DNA from: an uncultured Lachnospiraceae bacterium | GTDB lineage: Bacteria > Bacillota > Clostridia > Lachnospirales > Lachnospiraceae | DNA: 48,852 bases | Direction: 5' to 3' | NCBI GenBank assembly: GCA_902789265.1 | Contig: CADANR010000001.1 | Span: forward strand, 1 to 48,852 | Part shown: one piece after another, positions 33,500 through 41,574 of the stretch | Position numbering within the stretch: the stretch's first letter is position 1 | How the letters are laid out: each line of letters starts with the position of its first letter | Program-made: the position numbers and the translations under genes | Notes under the pieces: generated by a model | The model's database searches: none | Told to the model about the DNA's origin: nothing | The model's input: the letters and a program-made list of their open reading frames with translations, nothing else

Positions 33500-34981
33500 C
33501 TATTCTTCAATCATACTGTCGAAGAATCCGTTAAACTCACTTAGGGCGGATTCTTCGACTTTTCTCATATAAAGAAGTCCTTTGCTTTCTTTTCTGCAAA
33601 GAAGCAGATGTATGCATCCAAAAATTTCGCCCACCAGCCTTACATGCAAATAGCAGCTTCCGTCCGGCATGAATTCTGCTTTGGCACAGACATTCAAATC
33701 GTCACTCCAAGCCACAGGCTCTGCATACCCTTTGCATCGATACGGAATCACATAGTTTTCATCCGCCTTATATAATATCAGTTCGTCCTTCGTAAACCGG
33801 TAGGATAAGAAAGGGGATTCCTTTTTTACGATCCGGTAGGTTCCGTAAAGTGAGGAAAGGCCTTTCCCGCTTTTTGTTTCCGGATTACTTATTGGATTCG
33901 TTTCCGGATTCGCTTCCGGATTCGTTTCCGGATTCGCTTCTGGATTAATTCTTGTATTCGCTTCTGAACGAATTCCTATGTCGAGCCGGATATCGCAGTT
34001 CGTATTGAATCTGTTATTCGAAAAATCCGCATGGAAGATGTCCTCAGAAATTTCCTCCACTACATCTAACAGTTTTTGGGTTCCCCCCGCCTCGGACTGG
34101 GTATCCGCCGTTGTCACAAAAAGCTGCTTCTTTTCCGGATAGACGCATAAGTACTGCCCTCCCATTCCGTACATCATAAATCCGTCCTTGGGTAAAACCC
34201 AGAACTGGTATCCGTATCCACAGCGCTCCGACCTGGTTTTTCCTGCATGCGCGGTTGCCGATTGAAAGGAAGTGGCAAGGCGGACATACTCCGCGTATTT
34301 TCTCCAGAAACCGGAATCATATTCCGCACTGAGTAACCCGGGACAGTCCGTTTCCAAGGAGCCGTTTAAAAGGGAGAGTAAAAAATCTCCCGTCACCAGC
34401 AGATCCCCCGGATATGCCATAAGGCCGGATCCCGTATGTTCCGCATTCCCCGGTGCCGTCATCAGATATGCTTCTTCGGAGAACCCGATTTTTGAAAGAA
34501 ATACCGAACGCAAGTAATCCAAAACTCCCATCCCGGAGATTTTTTTCACCAGTGCGCCCAAAACCAGTGCCGCAGAAGTATCATACTGAAAAATCATTCC
34601 CGGTTCATGATCTGCCCCTGCCTCAAAAAAGGACTTCACCCAGTCGTGGGTTTCTTTTATTTTATATGTGGTTTTCGCGTAAGGCGAGCGCATCATCAAA
34701 AGATTTCTAACAGTCGTCTTTTTTAATTCCCCGCTTTGATTAATCGAAGAATACTCCGGGAAAAATCCCGTAACCGGAGCATCCAGGTCAAGCAGCCCCT
34801 TGGCATACAATACACCGATTGCAAGGGAGGTATAACTCTTTGCAGCCGAAAACATGCGATGAAGAGTATGCTTCCCGTAAGGCATATAATATGCTTCATA
34901 TAATGTTTTTCCATCCTGTCTGATGATTATGCTGTCTATGGGAAATCCCGTCTTTTGAAAGTAGTTTTCAAACCGATTCAT
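33500..34981 (-). CDS. serine hydrolase, beta-lactamase / class C-like
   Basis: A 493-residue beta-lactamase-fold hydrolase. The S-x-x-K motif is FSAAKS (S45, K48), with YDTSAALVLG as the Tyr motif region and HTGSGLM as the KTG counterpart. No signal peptide, so a cytoplasmic esterase or amidase and not a true penicillin-binding protein is likely. A repeat-rich linker of NPEANPET units (around 33885-33950) separates the catalytic part from a C-terminal lipocalin-like part. It starts two bases after the MATE stop. In this cluster a carbohydrate esterase role is reasonable but unproven. Confidence 0.82.
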   Translation of the reverse strand: MNRFENYFQKTGFPIDSIIIRQDGKTLYEAYYMPYGKHTLHRMFSAAKSYTSLAIGVLYAKGLLDLDAPVTGFFPEYSSINQSGELKKTTVRNLLMMRSPYAKTTYKIKETHDWVKSFFEAGADHEPGMIFQYDTSAALVLGALVKKISGMGVLDYLRSVFLSKIGFSEEAYLMTAPGNAEHTGSGLMAYPGDLLVTGDFLLSLLNGSLETDCPGLLSAEYDSGFWRKYAEYVRLATSFQSATAHAGKTRSERCGYGYQFWVLPKDGFMMYGMGGQYLCVYPEKKQLFVTTADTQSEAGGTQKLLDVVEEISEDIFHADFSNNRFNTNCDIRLDIGIRSEANTRINPEANPETNPEANPETNPISNPETKSGKGLSSLYGTYRIVKKESPFLSYRFTKDELILYKADENYVIPYRCKGYAEPVAWSDDLNVCAKAEFMPDGSCYLHVRLVGEIFGCIHLLLCRKESKGLLYMRKVEESALSEFNGFFDSMIEE

Positions 34982-34983
34982 TC

Positions 34984-36477
34984 CTATGCTCCTTTTGCAG
35001 TTTTAACCTCTTTTGCATTTTGAACCTCTACTATATTTTGTACCTCTTTTGCAATTTGTTTCTCTATTGCATTTTGTATCTCTTTCACGTTTTGTGTTTC
35101 TGTTACATTTTGGATCTCTTCCGTGCTTTGTGTCAACCTCGCAGTCTGCATCAGTTTTTTCCAGAATGCACAAAGCCTGTAATATCCCAGCATCGCAAAC
35201 ATTCCGAACCCGAAGGATGCCGGATATGCCAGCATGATAAAGCCTCCGTCAAACAGCGTTGCAATCAGCCAGGCTGCCGGAATTCTTACGGCCCAGAGCA
35301 TTAAAAGGTTGACCACGGTGGTGTATTTTACTCTTCCCGTTCCGTTTACGATATTGGAGATGGAACTGAAAACCGCATACATCCACTGGCACGACATCAT
35401 AACAATTACCTGCCGGCCTGCAACTTCCAAAACCTGAACATCCTTGGTAAACATGCGAAGAACCGGCATACGAACCAGAATAAACAAAAGCCCCAGAGTA
35501 AGGGTAATTCCTCCGGAAAGGAAGGGAATCAGGTACTGTCCCTGTTTTAACCGGTCAATTCGTTTAGCGCCGAAATTCTGTCCGGAAAAGGTTGTTGCTG
35601 CAGCACTGATTCCGGAAATCGCCATATTTGCAAGTCCGTTTACTCTGCCCGACACGGACCATCCTGCCATAAACACGGAACCCTGTTCATTAACCAGTGT
35701 CTGCATTGCCATATGGCCAAAGGAGAACAGGGAATTGTTCAGGCCGATGGGAAGACCGATGGCGAGGATTTGTCGAAGTACTTTTGCATTCATCCCCTTA
35801 GGAAGAACGGTAAAGCCGATATTCGGATACCGTACCTTGATGTATATTATACTGAAAATCCAGGAAATAAACATGGCAACTCCCGTGGCAATTGCAACTC
35901 CGGCCACACCCATATGGAACACGGCTACCAGGAGCAAATCCAGGCCGATATTGGCCAGACAGGAGACAATCAGAAAATACAGCGATGCGGTACTGTCCCC
36001 GATTCCCCGGAGAATTCCGGCATTCATGTTATAACCGATATTTCCCGTTGCGGAAATCAAAACAATTCTGGTGTAAATCAGTGCATGCCCCCAAACATCC
36101 TCCGGCACCTGCATGATACGAAGCAGGAGGGGCGCTGCGAAGTATCCGATGATACTGATGGGAATTCCGCAGAAGTAAACAATCGACACTGCGGTTTTAC
36201 TGGCATCTTCGATTCCTTTTCGATTGTCTGCTCCCGCAAACTGGGACATCAAAATGCTGACTCCCGTTCCGATGCCGAGAAAAATACAAAGCAGTACTTC
36301 GATGGGCTGGGAACTGGTTCCTACTCCCGCAAGAGCCGTATGGTCGCAATAATTGCCGATTACCAACGTGTCCACGGTGGTATATAGATACTGCAGAATA
36401 TTCCCCAACACAATGGGCAGGGCAAACAACAATACTTTTTTTACGATGGACCCTTCGGTCATGTCAATTTTTTTCAT
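34984..36477 (-). CDS. MATE-family efflux transporter with repetitive C-terminal tail
   Basis: A 497-residue MATE transporter with twelve helices (GSIVKKVLLFALPIVLGNIL; second half GLPIGLNNSLFSFGHMAMQT). After about residue 447 comes an unusual tail built from units like EIQN-V-TETQNVK and EVQNIVEVQNAK, probably a soluble helix or coiled coil. Its ATG overlaps the stop of the PL26-like gene (ATGA). Substrate unknown; export of excess sugar acid or a by-product would fit the context but is speculation. Confidence 0.9.
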   Translation of the reverse strand: MKKIDMTEGSIVKKVLLFALPIVLGNILQYLYTTVDTLVIGNYCDHTALAGVGTSSQPIEVLLCIFLGIGTGVSILMSQFAGADNRKGIEDASKTAVSIVYFCGIPISIIGYFAAPLLLRIMQVPEDVWGHALIYTRIVLISATGNIGYNMNAGILRGIGDSTASLYFLIVSCLANIGLDLLLVAVFHMGVAGVAIATGVAMFISWIFSIIYIKVRYPNIGFTVLPKGMNAKVLRQILAIGLPIGLNNSLFSFGHMAMQTLVNEQGSVFMAGWSVSGRVNGLANMAISGISAAATTFSGQNFGAKRIDRLKQGQYLIPFLSGGITLTLGLLFILVRMPVLRMFTKDVQVLEVAGRQVIVMMSCQWMYAVFSSISNIVNGTGRVKYTTVVNLLMLWAVRIPAAWLIATLFDGGFIMLAYPASFGFGMFAMLGYYRLCAFWKKLMQTARLTQSTEEIQNVTETQNVKEIQNAIEKQIAKEVQNIVEVQNAKEVKTAKGA

Positions 36478-38915
36478 CTCTTTTGCACACTTTCCGAATA
36501 TGCCCGGTAAAATCCCGCAAGGGGAATAAAACTCTGGGCAAAATTTTTACTGCTGGCACTTCCAACGATTACCGCATTCTCAATCTTCTGCTTTTTGCTT
36601 TCATAAGAAGGAAATTCATCAATTGCCTTGCGGAATGTCCCCATACCGTACTCCAGATATTTGGAATCCCCGGTTAAATCATATGCCGTTGTTAATGCTT
36701 CCAGCAGAAGGGTATTGTTTCCCAAACGGTTCAGACTGGGCAGTTCTTTGTAGTAGAAAATCCCCCAATCCTCCACATAGCAGTTTTCAATCATGTCATC
36801 CACGGCCCGCAGTATCATCTCTTTCAGTTCTTCGCCGGGAAAAACCCTGTAATAGCGCATCAGGGAACCCACTGCGATGGAAATCATAAATCCCACACGA
36901 ATCGCCGTATTGTCCGTATAGGGCGCCAGCCAGTGACCGTAGGTGTCCTCCCAGACTTTAAAATCGTTCAGGATTTTGTCGCATTTAACCAGCCATTTCC
37001 GGTCATTGGTTTCCACGTAAAGGGCGGTCAGGGTCCGCAGGGCCCAGCCGGTTTCTCTGGCATTCGCCTCTCCGGCCTTCTGATATAAGGGAAGTTCCAA
37101 AAGTTTTAACACATTCTCCCCTACACCGAGAGCCGTCTCAAGTCCTCTTTCATCACCTGTAAAATGATAGTAGTCCAAAAGACCTTCCACCCACTCATGG
37201 GAGCAGACCATTACTCCGTTTACGGTATGACCGGCGGTGTGTTCCCACTGTCCGCCGATATAAAGCGGGTTGGAGTGGTAATGACAGATATCCACGTCCA
37301 TCCAATGGGAGCAGGAGGCAATCATATAGTCCATAAATCGCCGGATTCCCGTGCGGGCATAGATCAGTGCGCAGGAATGGGGATAATCATATTCGTTGTT
37401 ACACCAGACCAGTTTTCCGTCCCCTCTTCCCTGAGCCGTATAATTGGCATCGTAGGAATCTCCGAAATTCAACATACCGTAAGCCCTTGCGTGGGCATCT
37501 GCCCGTCCGATGAGATTTTGCTCCACTTTGGGATCTTTCGCATCCGCAAAAATCTCCGGCCACACCCCCGCTTCCTTATGTACCCGGGGAGAAACATAAG
37601 GACGGTCCGGCATCTGATAAATGATGCTCCGGTTGTTGATTTCACTGATTGGCATAGTTGCATCGTGGAAATGAAGCAGGAATTTTTGCTCTCTGGACAT
37701 TCCGCTTTGCAGCACCACGCACTCCTCTCCTTCCGGCACGAGAAAGACTTTTACGCCTCTGCAATTCGCTTCCACCGCTTTTGGAAAATTCTGCTGTGCC
37801 TGAAAAACAGTTGCCGCAACTCCTCCCGATGAATCTGTATAATCCGCAAAGAAGGTTCCGTAAAATACTTCCGCAAAATGTTCATTGGCTTCCTTCATCA
37901 ATTTGTCCGCATCCACGGATTTCGTAACCGTATTGCCTCCTGTTGCAATGAAATAATCGGTTTTATAATTGGAAGAGGCCGCCAGAGTCCTGATATTTTC
38001 CGGCTTCGCAAGTTCCATCACCCGGTCCGCTTCCCCGGAACTTCTGGCATGATAAACGGGACCCTCCCCGAACTCTGCTGCCGTAATCACTTCCCCGCAA
38101 CCGGTGGAGTCCAATTTCTCAGCCGGTTGATTCACTCCGTTCCCAACGGTAGTTTCCGGATTTTCGGTATTTCCGATGATTTGAAAATTCAGGGATCTGA
38201 CAGCAAAAGGATTGTCCGTTGTATTAATGATGCGGTAGGATACCTCCACCCAGGGTTTCCCTGCGTAGGCGGTCAGTTTTACCTCGAAGGCAATCTGTTT
38301 CTCTGCATTTTTCTGCGTTCCTTTTGCTTTTAAAATGACGCAAACCGGTCCTTCCTCCACCACTTTCCATTCTTTCAGGGATACATCATATTCGTTACCG
38401 TCCCCGTCCTGTAAGATTGGACCGATAAACTGTTTTTCGCTATAATTTCTTCCCGGAACAGTAATGCGCTTAAATATTTCTGAAGAACCGTTATTCACGG
38501 CAAAAGAGAATTCCTCACCGCTCTTTTCCAGCATGGTTTTTACTTCAATGAAAGAGCCGGCTTTCCGAACAAAAACAGGATGAAAATCGCTTACGGCCCT
38601 GTTCCGGGAAGAGGTTCCTGTTTCTGTTCCGATTTCTGTTTCTGTTCTGATTTCTGTTTCCGTTTCATCTATATCCAGGTGAAATGTCAGTTTTTTATTT
38701 CCCGGCATGTCCGCTAAAAAGCGCAGAAAAAGGAATCGTACCGATCCGTCCTCGTAGCGGGAGGTTACCCTGCTCTGAAGGGGAAGGGAAGCATTCCCAT
38801 CCAAAATACGTACCTTCCTTTCGTCCCGCAGTTTCCCTTTCGGAAAGGGCACTGCAAGAAACAGCGGTTCCGCCGTTTTGTCATCACGATACAATTTATC
38901 CAGATAGATTTCCAT
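36474..38915 (-). CDS. YetA / PL26-like (PcRGLX) protein, putative exo-rhamnogalacturonan lyase
   Basis: About 813 residues from MEIYLDKLYRDD; AAGGAGAGAGGA precedes this ATG, so I shorten the ORF by 18 codons. The N-terminal RIFT-barrel-like domain (about 1-230: LFLAVPFPKGKLRDERKVRI, SRYEDGSVRFLFLRF) and an (alpha/alpha)-barrel-like C-terminal half (HWMDVDICHYHSNPLYIGGQ, TAGHTVNGVMVCSHEWVEGL) match the YetA/PcRGLX type, polysaccharide lyase 26 relatives. These release unsaturated disaccharides from rhamnogalacturonan. A short Glu/Thr repeat (around 38620-38665) sits in the first domain. No signal peptide. Activity is inferred from family resemblance. Confidence 0.72.
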   Translation of the reverse strand: MEIYLDKLYRDDKTAEPLFLAVPFPKGKLRDERKVRILDGNASLPLQSRVTSRYEDGSVRFLFLRFLADMPGNKKLTFHLDIDETETEIRTETEIGTETGTSSRNRAVSDFHPVFVRKAGSFIEVKTMLEKSGEEFSFAVNNGSSEIFKRITVPGRNYSEKQFIGPILQDGDGNEYDVSLKEWKVVEEGPVCVILKAKGTQKNAEKQIAFEVKLTAYAGKPWVEVSYRIINTTDNPFAVRSLNFQIIGNTENPETTVGNGVNQPAEKLDSTGCGEVITAAEFGEGPVYHARSSGEADRVMELAKPENIRTLAASSNYKTDYFIATGGNTVTKSVDADKLMKEANEHFAEVFYGTFFADYTDSSGGVAATVFQAQQNFPKAVEANCRGVKVFLVPEGEECVVLQSGMSREQKFLLHFHDATMPISEINNRSIIYQMPDRPYVSPRVHKEAGVWPEIFADAKDPKVEQNLIGRADAHARAYGMLNFGDSYDANYTAQGRGDGKLVWCNNEYDYPHSCALIYARTGIRRFMDYMIASCSHWMDVDICHYHSNPLYIGGQWEHTAGHTVNGVMVCSHEWVEGLLDYYHFTGDERGLETALGVGENVLKLLELPLYQKAGEANARETGWALRTLTALYVETNDRKWLVKCDKILNDFKVWEDTYGHWLAPYTDNTAIRVGFMISIAVGSLMRYYRVFPGEELKEMILRAVDDMIENCYVEDWGIFYYKELPSLNRLGNNTLLLEALTTAYDLTGDSKYLEYGMGTFRKAIDEFPSYESKKQKIENAVIVGSASSKNFAQSFIPLAGFYRAYSESVQKR

Positions 38916-39007
38916 TCCTCTCTCCTTCTTTTGCGTTTCATTTCCGACGATTTCCATTACACCAATCACTCGTTATTTAACATTGTTTTACAGTTGTTTT
39001 TCCCTTG

Positions 39008-39349
39008 TTATACAAAGTCTTCCCGCATAGGGGAGAAAACATCCAGTAATATTCCTTCTTCCAGGCAGACGCATCCGTGAGAGATTCCGTCCTTTTTCAG
39101 CATGGTGTCTCCCTTTTTTACCACTCTTTTTTCCTCTCCGATGGTAAATTCAAATACGCCTGAAATCACATAGGTAATCTGTGTGTGGGGATGGGAATGA
39201 AGCGCTCCCACCGCACCCTTTTTAAAATGATTCTCCACAACCATTACCTCATCCGTATAACTTTTCACCTGCCTGATAATTCCATCTCCGGCAGGTACTC
39301 CGTCCGTATTCTCTCCGTATCCCCAGATAAGATTTTTTTCGGTTTTCAT
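39008..39349 (-). CDS. kdgF: KdgF-like cupin (unsaturated uronate linearisation)
   Basis: A 113-residue single-domain cupin. KKGAVGALHSHPHTQITYVI with SGVFEFTIGEE closely resembles KdgF. The metal site is given by H51, H53, Q57 and H91. KdgF speeds the opening of 4,5-unsaturated galacturonate to 5-keto-4-deoxyuronate, the substrate of KduI. The protein size is right for KdgF (about 110). A TATAAT (minus, 39387-39382) lies upstream. It is the first gene of the kdgF-PL26-MATE-hydrolase group. Confidence 0.85.
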   Translation of the reverse strand: MKTEKNLIWGYGENTDGVPAGDGIIRQVKSYTDEVMVVENHFKKGAVGALHSHPHTQITYVISGVFEFTIGEEKRVVKKGDTMLKKDGISHGCVCLEEGILLDVFSPMREDFV

Positions 39350-39410
39350 AATGACACCCCTTCCTTCTCTTTGATAACTTCATTATAAATCATTAAATTT
39401 CGGTTTTCCT

Positions 39411-39439
39411 TTGTTTTTATATTGAAAATATGTTACAAT
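39411..39439 (+). promoter_or_regulatory. promoter of the AraC-family regulator
   Basis: TTGTTT (39411-39416) and TACAAT (39434-39439) with 17 bp between, on the plus strand, 33 bp ahead of the start codon. Confidence 0.55.
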
Positions 39440-39472
39440 CTTTAAAATTATGACATTTCAAGGAGAACGTGC

Positions 39473-40300
39473 ATGCCTCTTCGAATTCCAAAAGAATCAT
39501 TAATAACCATTCAGAAACGATCTTTGCCGGCGGATTTTGCCATGCCGCAAATGGAAGTCGCCGAAACCCATTACAGCATCGGCCTGATTCTCACCGGGGA
39601 CCGGAGAATCATCACTCCTTTCGGGCAGTTTGATGCCCATGCAGGTGATGTAACCACCATGCCCCCTTTGGTATATCATCGGACATTTTCCGTCAGCGAA
39701 ACGCCGTATACCAACTATCTGATTAAAATCTCGGACAAACTGGCCGCACGTTTTCAAAAAGAAGTAAATACCGCAATCTGGAACAGTGTGTTTGAACAGA
39801 AACTGCTTTCTTTTTCATCGGAAAATCAGTTTCATATAGAACGTATGATGCAGGATATGCTTTCCGTTTACGAAAAAAAAGAAAATTATTCAGAATTGAT
39901 TCTGACGGGACTTCTCTATCATCTTGTGGTATTTCTTCACGACAATACCATAGAAAAATCCAGACAGTTTTTTAAAGAAGAATTGTCCAAAGAGATTCTG
40001 GACGCCATGTTTTATATGGAGCAGAACTACGCAGAGGAACTGCGTCTGCCGGAGATCGCCGCAAAGGCAGGGTTTTCCGAAGGCTATTTTTCCCGTCTGT
40101 TTTCTTCCCAAACCGGACTTTCTTTTACGGAGTATCTGACGAACATCCGGATTCTGCGGGCCAAGGAACTGTTGCTGCAGACAAACAAATCCGTCTCGGA
40201 AATCGCCTTTGAGACAGGATTTTCCGGCGGCGATTATTTTTCTTCGGTCTTTTCAAAAAAAGAGGGAATGACCCCCAGCGCCTTTCGAAAAAATAAATAA
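39473..40300 (+). CDS. AraC-family transcriptional regulator
   Basis: A 275-residue AraC/XylS regulator. The N-terminal cupin-like sensing domain (about 1-150: FGQFDAHAGDVTTMPPLVYH) leads to the double HTH domain (about 175-275: LRLPEIAAKAGFSEGYFSRL and SVSEIAFETGFSGGDYFSSV, ending in MTPSAFRK). Divergent from kdgF with a 123-bp intergenic region, it probably activates kdgF and the genes behind it in response to a pectin-derived sugar. It is the last gene before the right direct repeat. Confidence 0.92.
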   Translation: MPLRIPKESLITIQKRSLPADFAMPQMEVAETHYSIGLILTGDRRIITPFGQFDAHAGDVTTMPPLVYHRTFSVSETPYTNYLIKISDKLAARFQKEVNTAIWNSVFEQKLLSFSSENQFHIERMMQDMLSVYEKKENYSELILTGLLYHLVVFLHDNTIEKSRQFFKEELSKEILDAMFYMEQNYAEELRLPEIAAKAGFSEGYFSRLFSSQTGLSFTEYLTNIRILRAKELLLQTNKSVSEIAFETGFSGGDYFSSVFSKKEGMTPSAFRKNK

Positions 40301-40369
40301 TCAATGCCTGTTTCCAATTCCGGAATTTTTAAAACTTGTTTTTTTATTTTTTAATTGTTAAATGGAAAA

Positions 40370-40473
40370 TTTGCGGTCAAAACGCGGTCAAAAAGGGTAA
40401 AAAATCCCGCAAACCCTTATCATAAGAGGCTTGCGGGAAAGTGTTATTTATTCGTATTCTACAGTTGCCGGGG
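40370..40473. repeat. right direct repeat: guaA 3' end plus terminator (attL-like)
   Basis: This is the counterpart of 6801-6905. It comprises the last 26 coding bases of intact guaA (40448-40473) and 78 bases downstream with the terminator. At its outer edge is an 11-bp tandem duplication (TGCGGTCAAAA at 40372 and CGCGGTCAAAA at 40383); in the left copy the first unit is degenerate (TGCATCCAAAA). Confidence 0.9.
40396..40437 (-). terminator. guaA terminator
   Basis: On the minus strand CCCGCAA (from 40437) pairs with TTGCGGG (to 40406). An inner stem CTTA-tga-TAAG and the tail ATTTTTTA complete it. Compared with 6829-6869 the inner stem differs by a compensated base pair. Confidence 0.85.
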
Positions 40474-41431
40474 GCTTCGGCGTATAATCAAACAGCACCC
40501 TGTTAATGCCCGGGACTTCGGTGGTAATTCGTTTTACCAAATGGTCGATAAGCTCCGGATCCAGATGTTCCACGGTAACTTCCATAACGTCCGTGGTGTT
40601 GATGGCACGGATGATGCAGGGCCATGCAAAGGTACGCTTTCCGTCCGTGATTCCGGTAGATCTGAAATCGGGAACAACGGTAAAATACTGCCATACCTTG
40701 CCGGCAAGTCCGTTCTTTGCAAACTCTTCACGAAGAATTGCATCGGACTCTCTGACTGCTTCGAGTCTGTCTCTGGTAATTGCACCGGGGCAGCGGACAC
40801 CGAGTCCGGGGCCGGGGAACGGCTGACGATAAACCATGCCCTCGGGAAGGCCTAACTGAACACCTACCACACGTACTTCATCCTTGAAAAGAATACGTAC
40901 CGGCTCAACCAGTTCAAAGTTTAAATCCTCAGGCAAACCGCCGGCGTTGTGATGTGCCTTGATTCCTGCTTCACTCTCTAAAATATCCGGCCAGATGGTT
41001 CCCTGTGCAAGGAATTCCACGCCGTCCAGTTTTCTTGCTTCTTCTGCGAATACTTCAATGAATTCTCCGCCGATGATTTTTCTTTTTTCTTCCGGATCGG
41101 TCACTCCGGCAAGTTTGTCAAGGAAGCGGTCGGTTGCATCCACATAAATCAGGTTTGCTTTCATCTGATTGCGGAATACTTCGATTACCTGTTCCGGTTC
41201 CCCTTTACGGAGCAGTCCGTGATTCACGTGTACACATGTGAGCTGGTCGCCGATTGCCTTGATTAAAAGTGCTGCAACAACGGAAGAATCCACTCCTCCG
41301 GAGAGTGCAAGAAGCACCTTCTTATCTCCTACCTGCTCTTTTACGAGTTTGATCTGCTCTGCGATAAACGCATCCGCAAGTTCGGGGGTTGTGATCCGGG
41401 CCATATCGTCCGGGCGTCTGATTTCAGCCAT
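40448..41431 (-). CDS. guaA: GMP synthase, ATP-pyrophosphatase subunit/domain
   Basis: 327 residues from MAEIRRPDDMAR (AGGAGG seven bases before; the ORF extends 20 codons further without a site). This is the C-terminal two-thirds of GuaA. The PP-loop is LALSGGVDSSVVAALL, then CVHVNHGLLRKGE, EFLAQGTIWPDI, and the dimerisation part RQPFPGPGLGVRC ... RAINTTDVMEVT. The glutamine amidotransferase domain (about 190 residues) that precedes it in ordinary bacterial GuaA is missing. The protein converts XMP to GMP using ATP and ammonia, either free or from a separate GATase encoded elsewhere. Its 3' end is duplicated at 6880-6905. Confidence 0.93.
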   Translation of the reverse strand: MAEIRRPDDMARITTPELADAFIAEQIKLVKEQVGDKKVLLALSGGVDSSVVAALLIKAIGDQLTCVHVNHGLLRKGEPEQVIEVFRNQMKANLIYVDATDRFLDKLAGVTDPEEKRKIIGGEFIEVFAEEARKLDGVEFLAQGTIWPDILESEAGIKAHHNAGGLPEDLNFELVEPVRILFKDEVRVVGVQLGLPEGMVYRQPFPGPGLGVRCPGAITRDRLEAVRESDAILREEFAKNGLAGKVWQYFTVVPDFRSTGITDGKRTFAWPCIIRAINTTDVMEVTVEHLDPELIDHLVKRITTEVPGINRVLFDYTPKPPATVEYE

Positions 41432-41478
41432 TTTGTAATCCTCCTGTATATTTGGTTTTATATGGTTTTTGCTGTTTA

Positions 41479-41512
41479 ATTGCGCTTTCATTGCGCTTTT
41501 ATTTGCGCTTTA
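41479..41512 (-). repeat. 11-bp repeats upstream of guaA
   Basis: The plus strand shows three near-copies of ATTGCGCTTTN in a row in the guaA-mgtE gap. They lie in the leader RNA of guaA. Confidence 0.7.
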
Positions 41513-41574
41513 ATAATTGTTTAATCAATGTCTTAATTATGCTTTTATTTGGACTTCATTTATGCCACGGGTTA

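Noticed and set aside
35713..36387. Plus-strand ORF of 224 codons opposite the MATE gene
   Set aside because: Antisense shadow of a clear transporter, with no recognisable domain.
6906..40369. Integrase, transposase or relaxase genes that would mobilise the block
   Set aside because: None of the reading frames in the interval resembles a tyrosine/serine recombinase, transposase or conjugation protein.
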